DNA of 64,000 nt from Methylobacterium sp. R2-1 (GCF_014191355.1 NZ_JACHWM010000014.1:1-64000), one strand, 5' to 3'; positions 8,633 to 17,743 are shown, counted from the first letter of the stretch. Made by a program: numbers and translations. The notes: generated from the sequence alone by a model not told the origin.

Positions 8633-9502
8633 ATGAACCTGTTCGTCTTCGGCCTCGGCTTCTCCGCCCGGCATTTTGCCGAGCGCGAACGGGCTCGTTT
8701 CGGCGCGGTTCGGGCGACGGTGACGGAGCCCGAGCGGGCCAAAGGCCTTGCCACCGAGACCGGGTTCGCCGTGCGTGCCTTCGGGCCGGAGACCGACGAT
8801 CCCCGCATCGCCGAGGAGCTTGCCGACACCGACATCCTGTTGATCTCGGCTCCGCCGGGTGAGGGCGGCGACACGGTGCTCGCCCGCTACCGCGACGTGA
8901 TCGCGAAGAGCCGGATCCGTTGGATCGGCTATCTCTCGACCATCGGCGTCTACGGCGACCAGGGCGGCGCCTGGATCGACGAGACGACGCCTGCCGCGCC
9001 GAAGAGCGCCCGCTCGCGCGACCGCCTCGCCGTCGAGAACGCTTGGCTCGCGCTCGGCGCCGAGGCCGGCAAGGCGGTGCAGGTGTTTCGGCTGTCAGGG
9101 ATCTACGGCCCCGGTCGCAACCCGATCGTGAAGCTGCGCGAGGGCCGCACCCAGCGCATCGTCAAGCCGGGTCAGGTGTTCAACCGCATCCACGTCGACG
9201 ACATCGCCGCGACGCTCGCCGCCTCGATCGAGCACCCGCGGGCGGGCGCGGTCTACAACGTCACCGACGACGAGCCGGCCCCGCCGCAGACGGTGACCGA
9301 GCACGCCGCAGCGCTCACCGGATTGCCGCTGCCGCCCGAGATCGATTTCGAGACCGCCGAACTCAGCCCGATGGCCCGCAGCTTCTACGGCGAGAACAAG
9401 CGGGTGCGAAACCGCCTGATTCGCGAGGAGCTGGGCGTGCAGCTTGCCTACCCGACCTACCGCGAGGGGCTGGCCGCGCTGGTCTCCGACGCGCAGGGGT
9501 GA
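8633..9502 (+). CDS. NAD(P)-dependent epimerase/SDR family protein (YeeZ-like)
   Basis: 289-residue extended-SDR protein. The start MNLFVFGLGFSARHFAERE carries a GxGxxA nucleotide-binding site, a variant of the usual GxxGxxG. The middle has YLSTIGVYGDQGGAWIDETTPAAP, where the SDR catalytic Ser/Thr and YGD segment resemble the YeeZ/YbjT-like branch, then FRLSGIYGPGRNP and FNRIHVDDIAATL, both typical of nucleotide-sugar-epimerase relatives. The canonical YxxxK is replaced by a R-x-R-x-x-A-E-N-A helix, as in YeeZ. The substrate is unknown. The ATG at 8633 was chosen because it starts exactly at the Rossmann strand. It follows the low-GC SLATT-like gene on the same strand but looks native in composition. 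Confidence 0.85.
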   Translation: MNLFVFGLGFSARHFAERERARFGAVRATVTEPERAKGLATETGFAVRAFGPETDDPRIAEELADTDILLISAPPGEGGDTVLARYRDVIAKSRIRWIGYLSTIGVYGDQGGAWIDETTPAAPKSARSRDRLAVENAWLALGAEAGKAVQVFRLSGIYGPGRNPIVKLREGRTQRIVKPGQVFNRIHVDDIAATLAASIEHPRAGAVYNVTDDEPAPPQTVTEHAAALTGLPLPPEIDFETAELSPMARSFYGENKRVRNRLIREELGVQLAYPTYREGLAALVSDAQG

Positions 9503-9758
9503 GCAAGCTTTCGGATCATCCGGTCTTTCCGGACGATGACTTCGGGAGCCGTGGACCACCGCCTGGGTCGAGACCGGCGCCGTGCCCACCTCACGCGAGA
9601 CTGCTTGGCATGGCGCCGATCTCGCCGGTGGCGAGCGGTGGCCGCCCGCGCCCGCACGGGCCGCCTCTATCGTGGCGTTGAGGGCGTCGAAGACGGATGC
9701 AGCATCGGAGCGGCGAAGGGCGGGGAGAATAGCGCACAAGGTGTGGGCGTTGGCCCGC

Positions 9759-10523
9759 TCAGATCTCTTCCCGAATCTCCTTGCCGCGGCGCTCGAAGTA
9801 GAACGGGATCGGCCGGTAGGGCGGAAAGCCGGCTTCGGCCGCCGCCTCCAGATCGTCGAGGATCACGCGGGTGATGCGCGGCAGGTCGAGCTGGCGCGCC
9901 GCCGTGAGATCGACCCAGGCGAGTTCGGTGAGTTCGGCGTCCGGCCCGACGACGCCCGGCCGCTCGGCGGCCACCGCCCTGCGATCGACGGCGAAGAAAC
10001 GGGTATCGAAGCGGCGCACGCGCTTGGGTGGCGTGATCGCCCGCGCCACGAGATGCAGCGCTTCGAGGTCGGGCATCACCCCCTCCTCGCCGAAGGCGCG
10101 CCAAGCCCCATCCGGTGTCGTCTCCGGCGGACCGTAACCACGGGTGCCGATCAGGAGACCGGTCTCCTCGTAGGTCTCGCGGATCGCGGCGAGCGCAAGA
10201 GAGCGGCCGAGATGGTGGGGCGCGCGGGGCAACTTGGCGCGCAACGCGTCGTCGGCCCGCTGCGACAGGGCGCCCGCCACCGGCATCTGCCGATCGGAGG
10301 GCTCGATACGGCCGCCAGGAAACACGAACTTGCCGCCCATGAAGGCGAGGCCGGCATGCCGCCGACCCATCAGAACCTTCAGCCGCTTCCGAGACCGGTC
10401 GAGGACAATCAGCGTCGCGGCATCGCGCGGGCGTAACGGCGCGGAGCGGGGTGGAGCGGCAGGCGGATCAGGCCGATCCAAGTTCTGGGGCGTCGCCTGC
10501 TCTGCTTCCTGCCTCACCGCCAC
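9759..10523 (-). CDS. NUDIX hydrolase with an expanded Nudix box
   Basis: 254-residue cytosolic hydrolase of nucleoside-diphosphate-linked compounds. The N-terminal 35 residues are Pro/Arg-rich and probably disordered. The Nudix motif is split: GGKFVFPGGRIEPSDRQ is followed by a roughly 30-residue insertion before the catalytic helix IRETYEETGLLIG (R-E-x-x-E-E-x-G). The general layout (DAATLIVLDR...MGRRHAGLAFMGGKFVFPGG) is that of the alphaproteobacterial NUDIX branch found beside DUF983 and rnr. The first 56 bp overlap the end of the DUF983 gene, implying translational coupling. The substrate is unknown. Confidence 0.85.
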   Translation of the reverse strand: MAVRQEAEQATPQNLDRPDPPAAPPRSAPLRPRDAATLIVLDRSRKRLKVLMGRRHAGLAFMGGKFVFPGGRIEPSDRQMPVAGALSQRADDALRAKLPRAPHHLGRSLALAAIRETYEETGLLIGTRGYGPPETTPDGAWRAFGEEGVMPDLEALHLVARAITPPKRVRRFDTRFFAVDRRAVAAERPGVVGPDAELTELAWVDLTAARQLDLPRITRVILDDLEAAAEAGFPPYRPIPFYFERRGKEIREEI

Positions 10524-10965
10524 GCCTCTTCCCCGTATCGGTCCCGCCGCGCGCCGGGGGCGCCTTGCCGAAGCCGTGCATGCCGAACGTGTATTGCAGG
10601 CCGATCACTGCACCCTTGACCGGCTGCAACAGCCCGAGCGCCAGGACCAAAGTCAGCAGAGGCCACACGGTCAGCGAGATCCAGAGCGGGACGTCGTAGC
10701 CCATCTCGATCTCCAGCACGAGGTAGCCGACGATGTGGCCCACGAGGAAGATCACGAGATAGGGCGGCAGGTCGTCGGCCCGGTGACCCTCCATCTCCAG
10801 GCCGCAGGCCTCGCAGGCCGGCCGCACCTTGAGAAAGCGCCCGAACATGTGGCCCTCCCCGCAATGCGGGCAGCGGTTGAGGAAGCCGCGGGCCATGGCC
10901 GGGACCAGCCGCGTCCGCTCCTGGGGAGTCGGGGCCGGAGGGGACGCGTAGGTTTCCATGGCCAT
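10468..10965 (-). CDS. DUF983 family zinc-ribbon membrane protein
   Basis: 165-residue protein with a short cytosolic N-terminus holding a four-cysteine zinc ribbon (CPHCGEG...CEACGLEM, residues about 32-57). Two transmembrane helices follow (LVIFLVGHIVGYLVLEIEM and WISLTVWPLLTLVLALGLL), then a polar Gly/Arg-rich tail. This is the standard DUF983 pattern. The function is unknown; conserved association with RNase R and a NUDIX gene in alphaproteobacteria is kept here. It begins 19 bp after the rnr stop and its last codons overlap the NUDIX start, so rnr, DUF983 and the NUDIX gene form one operon. Confidence 0.88.
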   Translation of the reverse strand: MAMETYASPPAPTPQERTRLVPAMARGFLNRCPHCGEGHMFGRFLKVRPACEACGLEMEGHRADDLPPYLVIFLVGHIVGYLVLEIEMGYDVPLWISLTVWPLLTLVLALGLLQPVKGAVIGLQYTFGMHGFGKAPPARGGTDTGKRRGGEAGSRAGDAPELGSA

Positions 10966-10983
10966 GAGTCTAGCCTCTTCCGC

Positions 10984-13356
10984 TCAGCGGCGCGAGCCGC
11001 GATGGCGCCGCGCCGCGTCGCCCTCGGAGGCCGATCCCTTACCCGGGCGCGGCTGACTGGGATGGGCCTTGCCGGGATGGGCCTTGCCCTTCGCCTTCGC
11101 ACCGGCCTTGCCCGGCTTCGCCTTGAAGCCGTTCCGCTTCATCCCGCTGCCCTTGGCGCCGGAGCGGCTGCGCCCTTCCGACAGGATTTCGAAGCGAAGC
11201 GCGCCGGCCACCGCCGCCGCCTCCACAAGGCGAACCTCGACCGTGTCGCCGAGGCGATAGGTCTCGCCGCTGCGGTCGCCGACCAGCGCGTGCAGGGCCT
11301 CGTCGTGGCGATAATACTCGTGACCGATGGTGGAGACCGGCACGAAACCATCGGCCCCGGTCTCGGCGAGCTTCACGAACAGTCCTGAGCGCGTCACGCC
11401 GGAGATCCGTCCCGAGAAGGTCGCGCCGACCCGGTCGGCGAGGTAGCCGGCGATCAGCCGGTCGATGGTCTCGCGCTCGGCCGCCATCGCCCGGCGCTCG
11501 GCCGCCGAGATCTGCTCGGAGACCGCATCGAGCATGCCCGGCGTAGTGTCGCCCGGCAAGCCGTCCTTGCCCAATCCGCAGGCACGCACCAGGGCGCGGT
11601 GGACGATGAGATCGGCGTAGCGGCGGATGGGTGAGGTGAAATGCGCGTAGCGGCGCAGATTGAGGCCGAAATGGCCCAGGTTCTGCGCAGCATAGATTGC
11701 CTGTGCCTGCGAACGCAGCACCACCTCGTTGATGAAGGGTGCGTGCTCGCTCTCCGCCACCTGGGCGAGGATGCGGTTGAACAGGTCGGGCCGCAGCGCC
11801 CCGGCCTTGGTCATCTTGATGCCGACCGAGGCGAGCACCTCGGCGAGCGCACGCATCTTCTCCAGGGCCGGCTCGTCGTGGACCCGGTAGATCAGGGGTG
11901 AGCCCGCCTTCTCCAGGGTCTCGGCCGCCGCGACGTTGGCCTGGATCATGAACTCCTCGATCAGCCGGTGCGCCTCCAGCCGCTCCGGCACGATCACCCG
12001 ATCGACGCCACCTTCCGCGTTGAGCAGCACCTTGCGCTCGGGCAGATCGAGGGCGAGCGGACCGCGGGCGTCGCGGGCGCGCTTCATCGCCTCATAAGCT
12101 GCGTAGAGCGGGCGAAGTGCCGTCTCCAGCACCGCCCCGGCCTTCTCGTCCGGCCGCCCGTCGATGGCGGCCTGCGCCTGGGCATAGGCGAGCTTGGCGT
12201 GCGAGCGCATCAGGATGCGGTGGAAGCTGTGACTCCGCTTCACCCCGTCTGCGCCGATCACCATCCGCACGGCGAGCGCAGGGCGGTCCTCGCCCTCGCG
12301 CAGGGAGCAGAGATCGTTCGAGATCCGCTCGGGCAGCATCGGCACCACCCGGTCGGGGAAGTAGACCGAATTGCCGCGCAGCAGCGCCTCGCGGTCGAGG
12401 TCCGAGTCCGGACGGATATAGGCGGCGACGTCTGCGATCGCGACGGTGACGATGAAGCCCCCCTCATTCGCCGGATCGGGATCGGCCTGCGCCATCACCG
12501 CGTCGTCATGGTCCTTGGCGTCGGGCGGATCGATGGTGACGAGCGGCGCCTCGCGCCAATCCTCGCGGCCGCGCTTGGTCGCGCGCTTGGCCGCATCCGC
12601 CTCCGCCAGCACCGCGGCCGGGAAGACATGTGGGATGTTGTGGATGTGCAGCGCGATCAGGCTCACCGCCTTCTCGGAGCCGAGCGCGCCGAGCCGCTCG
12701 GTCACGCGCCCGCGGGGCAGGCCGAACCGGGTCTCGCGCTCCACCGCGACGCTGACGAGGTCGCCGTCCCGGGCCTCGCCCTCCTCGCCCGCGGGAATCG
12801 CGATTTCCTTGCCCTGCGACCTCTTCTCGACGGGAAGCAGGCGCCCGCCGTCGCGGCCGGCGCGATAGACGCCGATCACCTCGGACCGGTTCTTGCCGAT
12901 CACCTTGATGACGCGGCCGGTGTAGCGGCCGGGCGCGTCCGCGTCCGGCGCGACACGGATCAGCGCCCGGTCGCCGAGGCCGGGGGCCGGGCGTTTGCCC
13001 TTGCGGCCGGCACGCGGCACCTCGACGGCGATCTTAGGCGCCTCGCCCTCCCCGTCCCACTGGGCCGGGCGGGCGATCAGGTCGCCGTCGCGGTCGCGCG
13101 ATACGATGTCGGCGAGGACGACCGGCGGCAGGCTGCCGCCTTTCCGTAGGCCGCCGCGGTCGCGCTCAAGCGCGCCGTCGGCCTCGATCTCCTTCAGAAT
13201 TGCCTTGAGGCCGATCTTGTCGGCGCCCGAGATGCCGAAGGCTTTGGCGATCTCGCGCTTGCCGACCTTTCCGGGCGTCTCGGCGACAAAGGCGAGGATC
13301 TGCTCACGGGAGGGAAGAGCGGGGGAACCCACCTTCGGATTGATGCGTCTGGCCAA
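10984..13356 (-). CDS. rnr: ribonuclease R
   Basis: Processive 3'-5' exoribonuclease of the RNB family that degrades structured RNA and takes part in rRNA quality control. At 790 residues it has normal length. Domains in order: an N-terminal helix-turn-helix-like segment (about 10-75), cold-shock domains, the catalytic RNB domain with TIDPPDAKDHDDAV (about 275-287; the four metal-binding aspartates), YRVHDEPALEKM, the C-terminal S1 domain (GRISGVTRSGLFVKLAETGADGF-type), and a strongly basic Lys/Gly/Pro-rich tail of about 50 residues typical of alphaproteobacterial RNase R. First gene of the rnr-DUF983-NUDIX operon. topA, often upstream in relatives, is not present here. Confidence 0.97.
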   Translation of the reverse strand: MARRINPKVGSPALPSREQILAFVAETPGKVGKREIAKAFGISGADKIGLKAILKEIEADGALERDRGGLRKGGSLPPVVLADIVSRDRDGDLIARPAQWDGEGEAPKIAVEVPRAGRKGKRPAPGLGDRALIRVAPDADAPGRYTGRVIKVIGKNRSEVIGVYRAGRDGGRLLPVEKRSQGKEIAIPAGEEGEARDGDLVSVAVERETRFGLPRGRVTERLGALGSEKAVSLIALHIHNIPHVFPAAVLAEADAAKRATKRGREDWREAPLVTIDPPDAKDHDDAVMAQADPDPANEGGFIVTVAIADVAAYIRPDSDLDREALLRGNSVYFPDRVVPMLPERISNDLCSLREGEDRPALAVRMVIGADGVKRSHSFHRILMRSHAKLAYAQAQAAIDGRPDEKAGAVLETALRPLYAAYEAMKRARDARGPLALDLPERKVLLNAEGGVDRVIVPERLEAHRLIEEFMIQANVAAAETLEKAGSPLIYRVHDEPALEKMRALAEVLASVGIKMTKAGALRPDLFNRILAQVAESEHAPFINEVVLRSQAQAIYAAQNLGHFGLNLRRYAHFTSPIRRYADLIVHRALVRACGLGKDGLPGDTTPGMLDAVSEQISAAERRAMAAERETIDRLIAGYLADRVGATFSGRISGVTRSGLFVKLAETGADGFVPVSTIGHEYYRHDEALHALVGDRSGETYRLGDTVEVRLVEAAAVAGALRFEILSEGRSRSGAKGSGMKRNGFKAKPGKAGAKAKGKAHPGKAHPSQPRPGKGSASEGDAARRHRGSRR

Positions 13357-13513
13357 GGAGTCGGGCTCGCCGCGCCGGCCCGGAGAGACCCGGCGCGCTG
13401 GTATTTCGATGATCGGAGAGACCGCGACGGGTCCCGAGGTCCCACAAAGATGGGCTCTCGCAGCGCTCAGGACAACGTTCCGGCCTCACCGGTGAACAGC
13501 TTCGGACCCACGC

Positions 13514-13852
13514 TCAACCGGTCGAGGCGGATTTCCTGATCGTTTCGACGGCCGCGTCCACGTCGAATCCTTCTCTCGTGAGATCTTCGAGGGAGAAGGG
13601 TGCGATCCGCGGCAGGGTGAGATTGACCTGCCCCTGCTCCGGCTGAAGCTCGGGTGCCTCGGCCGTGCGGACCGCCAGGGTCCAGGCCCCGTCCATCCGC
13701 ACCGCGTCTGCCCGGGGCGGGTCGGCGGCGAGCAAAGCGAGTTTTTCCGCCGTCGCCTGCCGGAAGGCGAGGCTCCGGCCGTCGTCGGAGACGAGCGCCG
13801 CCTTGATCAACTCGGCCAGCGCATCTCTGACTCTGTCCACACTCGCGTTCAT
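13514..13852 (-). CDS. hypothetical protein, 112 residues
   Basis: Small, acidic, soluble-looking protein with no signal peptide or membrane segment. It starts MNASVDRVRDALAELIKAALVSD (an amphipathic helix), continues with beta-like stretches (GAWTLAVRTAE, GQVNLTLPRIAPFSLEDL) and ends in a short helix, DVDAAVETIRKSA. I do not recognise the family. Codon usage resembles neighbouring genes and the frame stays open over the full length, which supports a real gene. It sits between rnr and an FMN reductase on the same strand with roughly 60-150 bp gaps, so an operon is possible but not shown. Confidence 0.55.
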   Translation of the reverse strand: MNASVDRVRDALAELIKAALVSDDGRSLAFRQATAEKLALLAADPPRADAVRMDGAWTLAVRTAEAPELQPEQGQVNLTLPRIAPFSLEDLTREGFDVDAAVETIRKSASTG

Positions 13853-13909
13853 GCGCTCTCCGTCCTCAGGCTGTGCGCTTCGAGGGGTGCAAACGGAGTG
13901 CCGCGCGGT

Positions 13910-14488
13910 TCAGTAGGGCGTGCCGTCCGCCCGCTTCGCCTTCAGCGCCTCGGCGTACCACGTCAGTTCATCGAGAAACTTTTTGGCCGCGCGGCCGAGC
14001 CAGTCCTCGGCCGGCTCGCCGGCTTCGCTCAGGGCCTTGTGGATGCGCGGGATCGGCAGGAGCGAGGGGATGCTCGGGGTGCCGAGTTCGGCCAGCATCG
14101 CCCGCAACTGCATCGCCGCACGCACCCCGCCGTACTGTCCGGCCGAGTAGCAGCAGATGGCGGAGGGCCGCCAGAAGTACTCTTCAAGGAAATGGTCGAG
14201 GGTGTTGGAAAGCGCGGGCGGGATCGAGTGGTTGTACTCGGCCGAGACGACCACGAAGGCGTCGGCGCCGCGAAAGAGAGAGGCCAGCCGCTCCAGCGGC
14301 TCGGGCGCCTCGCCCTTCGGATACTCCTTGTACATCCGGTCGAGGAGCGGGAGCTTTAGCTCGGCCGGGTCGACCAGCGGCGCCGCGTGGCCGCGGGCTT
14401 CGAGCTGGCCAACGAGAAGGCGGGCGGCGCGGATCCCCTGGCGTTCGCTGCGCACGGTGCCGTGGATCACGGGGATGGTCAGGGACAT
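13910..14488 (-). CDS. NADPH-dependent FMN reductase family protein
   Basis: 192-residue flavodoxin-fold oxidoreductase. The N-terminus SLTIPVIHGTVRSERQGIRAA matches the phosphate-binding loop of the NADPH-dependent FMN/azoreductase family. VVVSAEYNHSIPPALSNTLDHF contains the family signature (P/A-E-Y-N-x-S-x-P) used for flavin contact. Family members reduce FMN, quinones, azo compounds or chromate; the substrate here cannot be told. The start at 14488 was chosen because AGGAGAGG lies just upstream; an in-frame ATG at 14524 lacks a ribosome site. It lies downstream of the glnA terminator and is probably a separate transcript. Confidence 0.9.
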   Translation of the reverse strand: MSLTIPVIHGTVRSERQGIRAARLLVGQLEARGHAAPLVDPAELKLPLLDRMYKEYPKGEAPEPLERLASLFRGADAFVVVSAEYNHSIPPALSNTLDHFLEEYFWRPSAICCYSAGQYGGVRAAMQLRAMLAELGTPSIPSLLPIPRIHKALSEAGEPAEDWLGRAAKKFLDELTWYAEALKAKRADGTPY

Positions 14489-14602
14489 GAGCCTCTCCTG
14501 CACGCGGGCGGTCGGGCCGAGCATAGAGGCCTCGGGCGGGATACGGGAGAGGACGCCAGCCGGTGCTCCGTGTCCGTGCGGTTCAAGCCATTGGCGAAAG
14601 AA

Positions 14603-14632
14603 AACGCCGGAGCCTCTTTCGAGGCCCCGGCG
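14603..14632 (-). terminator. intrinsic terminator of glnA
   Basis: Read on the minus strand, ACGCCGGGGCCTCGAAAGAGGCTCCGGCGT folds into a strong stem with a GAAA-type loop and is followed by TTTTCTTT. It lies about 50 bp beyond the glnA stop codon, correctly oriented to end that transcript. Confidence 0.85.
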
Positions 14633-14680
14633 TCGCGTTCAGTCCCAACGAGCCGGGCGTCGCCGCCCGGCCCGGCTCGA

Positions 14681-16090
14681 TCAGAGCGAGTAGTAGTTCA
14701 CGAACTCGATCGGGTGCGGGGTCATCTCGTAGCGCAGCACCTCGGTCATCTTCAGCTCGATGAACGAGTCGATCTGATCGTCCGAGAACACGCCGCCGGC
14801 CTTGAGGAAGGCGCGGTCCTTATCGAGGTTCTGCAGCGCCTCACGGAGCGAGCCGCAGACGGTCGGGATCTTCTTCAGCTCGCGCGGGGGCAGGTCGTAG
14901 AGATCCTTGTCCATGGCCGGGCCCGGATCGATCTTGTTGAGGATGCCGTCGAGACCGGCCATCAGCAGCGCCGAGAAGGCGAGGTAGGGGTTGGCCATCG
15001 GATCGGGGAAGCGGACCTCGACGCGCTTGGCCTTCGGGTTCGTCGTCCACGGGATACGGCAGGAGGCCGAGCGGTTGCGGGCCGAGTAGGCCAGCAGCAC
15101 GGGGGCCTCATAGCCCGGCACCAGACGCTTGTAGGAGTTGGTGGACGGGTTGGTGAAGGCGTTGAGCGCCTTGGCGTGCTTGATGATGCCGCCGATGTAC
15201 CACAGGCATTCCTGGCTGAGGTCGGCATACTTGTCGCCGGCGAATAGCGGCTTGCCGTCCTTCCAGATCGACTGGTGCACGTGCATGCCCGAGCCGTTGT
15301 CGCCGTAGACGGGCTTGGGCATGAAGGTGGCGGACTTGCCGTAGCTCTGCGCGACGTTGTGGATGCAGTACTTGTAGATCTGCATGTGGTCGGCGAGCAG
15401 GGTCAGCGTGTCGAACTTCATGCCGAGTTCGTGCTGAGCGGACGCCACCTCGTGGTGGTGCTTCTCGACCTTCACGCCCATTGACTGCATCGCGGCCAGC
15501 ATCTCGCCGCGCATGTCCTGGGCCGAATCCTGCGGCGGGACGGGGAAGTAGCCGCCCTTGGTCTGCACCCGGTGGCCGAGGTTTCCGCCCTCGTAGTCGG
15601 TGAAGCCGTTGGTCGGCAGCTCGGTCGAGTCGAGCTGGAAACCGGTATGGTAGGGGTCGGCGCCGAACTTCACGTCATCGAACACGAAGAACTCGGCCTC
15701 GGGGCCGACATAGATCGTGTCGCCGATGCCGGTGGAGCGCAGATACGCCTCGGCGAGCTTGGCGGTCGAGCGCGGATCGCGGGCGTAGGGCTCGCCGGTC
15801 GAGGGCTCCAGCACGTCGCAGACGATCGACATGGTGGAGGCCGAGAAGAACGGGTCCATGCAGGCCGTGACCGGATCGGGCATCAGCAGCATGTCGGACT
15901 CGTTGATCGCCTTCCAGCCGGCGATCGACGAACCGTCGAACATGGTACCGTCCTGGAACATCTCCTCGTCGATCAGGGAGACGTCGAAGGTCACGTGCTG
16001 CCACTTGCCGCGCGGGTCGGTGAAGCGGAAGTCGACGTACTTTACGTCATTGTCCTTGATGGCCTTCAGCACATCGGCGGCCGTAGTCAT
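14681..16090 (-). CDS. glnA: glutamine synthetase type I
   Basis: ATP-dependent condensation of glutamate and ammonium, the main ammonium-assimilation enzyme, acting as a dodecamer. The 469-residue product is the normal GSI-beta length. Visible landmarks: an N-terminal beta-grasp domain with DGSSIAGWKAI, GPEAEFFVFDDV (metal-binding glutamates), NGSGMHVHQSIW, the ATP-binding KRLVPGYEAPVLLAYSARNRSASCRIP, and PAMDKDLYDLPP near residue 397, the tyrosine adenylylated by GlnE. The start at 16090 (MTTAADVLKAIKDND) has GAGGAG upstream; the frame is open further but that part does not resemble GS. P-II (glnB), normally directly upstream in alphaproteobacteria, lies 3 kb away with glnII and glsA in between. 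Confidence 0.97.
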   Translation of the reverse strand: MTTAADVLKAIKDNDVKYVDFRFTDPRGKWQHVTFDVSLIDEEMFQDGTMFDGSSIAGWKAINESDMLLMPDPVTACMDPFFSASTMSIVCDVLEPSTGEPYARDPRSTAKLAEAYLRSTGIGDTIYVGPEAEFFVFDDVKFGADPYHTGFQLDSTELPTNGFTDYEGGNLGHRVQTKGGYFPVPPQDSAQDMRGEMLAAMQSMGVKVEKHHHEVASAQHELGMKFDTLTLLADHMQIYKYCIHNVAQSYGKSATFMPKPVYGDNGSGMHVHQSIWKDGKPLFAGDKYADLSQECLWYIGGIIKHAKALNAFTNPSTNSYKRLVPGYEAPVLLAYSARNRSASCRIPWTTNPKAKRVEVRFPDPMANPYLAFSALLMAGLDGILNKIDPGPAMDKDLYDLPPRELKKIPTVCGSLREALQNLDKDRAFLKAGGVFSDDQIDSFIELKMTEVLRYEMTPHPIEFVNYYSL

Positions 16091-16446
16091 GCTGTACGTC
16101 TCCTCGGCAAAATCTGAAAGCGGGCGGCGGGCCATCCGTTGGGTCCGGGCGCGGCCTGAGCCGGTCCGTTCCTGCAGCGCGATGGGCTGATCGGGAAAGC
16201 GGGACGTCTCGAAGGGGGCGGCTTCGCGCCCACGGCTTCGCTCCTGATCCGGGTCCGGCCCCCTCTCGCGTCCCCGACCGGTCTCACCGGCCGGCGCGGA
16301 CGATATCGCCCGCGCCGCGCCGTTGCCACCCGTCCGAGGGCAAAAAATCCGCGTGATCGCGGGACGTTCGAGGCGTTTCGTTCCTGATCGCGCTGCTCCG
16401 GCGGTCATATTTGCCGCAGGAGCGCGTGCGACGTTACGGCGACGAT

Positions 16447-16462
16447 TGGCACGCGACGTGCT
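16447..16462 (+). promoter_or_regulatory. sigma54 (-24/-12) promoter element for glnII
   Basis: TGGCACGCGACGTGCT matches the sigma54 consensus TGGCAC-N5-TTGCW at all but one position, with the required 12-bp spacing from the GG to the GC. It points to glnII, whose start codon is 201 bp downstream, predicting a long leader of about 190 nt. The core GCAC-N5-GTGC is also a dyad. glnII is NtrC/sigma54-controlled in rhizobia. The rest of the 572-bp glnA-glnII interval holds no gene that I can see; it must also carry the divergent glnA promoter, which I could not place. Confidence 0.65.
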
Positions 16463-16662
16463 TAGGGCAGCCGGGAGCATCCGCACGCGAAGCGGCAGCT
16501 CGGGGGTCGGGCTGGCGCCCTGCTCGTCGATGGATCGGCGTCTAGGATGCGGCGGGGAAGTCACCTGCCGGATGCGATCCAACGGCAAGGCAGGCTCTCA
16601 ACGGCGCCGGTCCGGAAAAGGTTTCGTCAGGACACGGATCCTCAAGGTACGAGAGACTCGGA

Positions 16663-17709
16663 ATGACCAAGTTTAAGCTCGAGTACATCTGGCTCGACGG
16701 CTACACGCCCACTCCGAACCTGCGCGGCAAGACGCAGATCAAGGAGTACGACAGCTTCCCGACCTTCGAGCAGCTCCCGCTCTGGGGCTTCGACGGCAGT
16801 TCGACCCAGCAGGCCGAGGGCTCCTCCTCCGACTGCGTGCTGAAGCCCGTCCGCCACTTCCCCGACCCCGCCCGCACCAACGGCGTGCTCGTGCTGTGCG
16901 AAGTGATGATGCCGGACGGCAAGACCCCGCACCCGTCGAACAAGCGCGCGACCGTGCTCGACGATGCCGGCGCGTGGTTCGGCTTCGAGCAGGAGTATTT
17001 CCTCTACAAGAATGGCCGCCCGCTCGGCTTCCCCGAGGCCGGCTTCCCCGCTCCGCAGGGGCCGTACTATTGCGGCGTCGGCGCTTCGAACGTCGGCCCC
17101 GTGGCGCGCAAGATCGTCGAGGAGCATCTCGACCTGTGCCTCGCCGCCGGCATCAACCACGAGGGCATCAACGCCGAGGTGGCCAAGGGCCAGTGGGAAT
17201 TCCAGATCTTCGGCAAGGGCTCCAAGAAGGCCGCCGACGAGATGTGGATGGCCCGCTACCTGCTCCAGCGCCTGTGCGAGGCCTACGAGATCGACATCGA
17301 GTACCACTGCAAGCCGCTCGGCGACACCGACTGGAACGGGTCGGGCATGCACTGCAACTTCTCGACGACGTTCATGCGTGAGACTGGCGGCAAGGAGTAC
17401 TTCGAGGCCGTGATGGCGGCCTTCGAGCGCAACCTCGACGATCATATCGCCGTCTATGGTCCCGACAACCACATGCGCCTGACCGGCAAGCACGAGACGG
17501 CGCCGTGGAACAAGTTCTCCTACGGCGTGGCCGACCGCGGCGCCTCGGTGCGCGTGCCCCACTCCTTCGTCAACAACGGCTACAAGGGCTACCTTGAGGA
17601 TCGCCGCCCGAACTCCATGGGCGACCCCTACCAGATCGCCTCGCAGGTTCTGAAGACGATCTCCGAGGTTCCGCTCCCGGGCGAAGCCGCCGAGAGAGCC
17701 GTCGCGTAA
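16663..17709 (+). CDS. glnII: glutamine synthetase type II (eukaryotic type)
   Basis: 348-residue GSII, the eukaryote-like glutamine synthetase of rhizobia, methylobacteria and actinomycetes. It is not adenylylated and is usually expressed under nitrogen limitation. The start KFKLEYIWLDGYTPTPNLRGKT, then WGFDGSSTQQAEGSSSDC, GFEQEYFLYK, NGSGMHCNFSTTFMR and MRLTGKHETAPWNKFSYGVADRG cover the substrate and metal-binding regions. Transcribed divergently from glnA, with a sigma54-type element upstream and an intrinsic terminator downstream, so it is a monocistronic unit. Having GSI and GSII side by side with P-II and a glutaminase makes this a compact glutamine-metabolism locus. Confidence 0.97.
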   Translation: MTKFKLEYIWLDGYTPTPNLRGKTQIKEYDSFPTFEQLPLWGFDGSSTQQAEGSSSDCVLKPVRHFPDPARTNGVLVLCEVMMPDGKTPHPSNKRATVLDDAGAWFGFEQEYFLYKNGRPLGFPEAGFPAPQGPYYCGVGASNVGPVARKIVEEHLDLCLAAGINHEGINAEVAKGQWEFQIFGKGSKKAADEMWMARYLLQRLCEAYEIDIEYHCKPLGDTDWNGSGMHCNFSTTFMRETGGKEYFEAVMAAFERNLDDHIAVYGPDNHMRLTGKHETAPWNKFSYGVADRGASVRVPHSFVNNGYKGYLEDRRPNSMGDPYQIASQVLKTISEVPLPGEAAERAVA

Positions 17710-17743
17710 GGATTTTCGAGGCCGAATATCGAGGCTTGAGACA

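Noticed and set aside
9503..9758. Gene in the gap between the SDR and NUDIX genes
   Set aside because: The only frames give Arg/Ser-rich peptides without homologous look; an rpmG, expected in relatives, is not present. A weak hairpin near 9515 was not strong enough to call.
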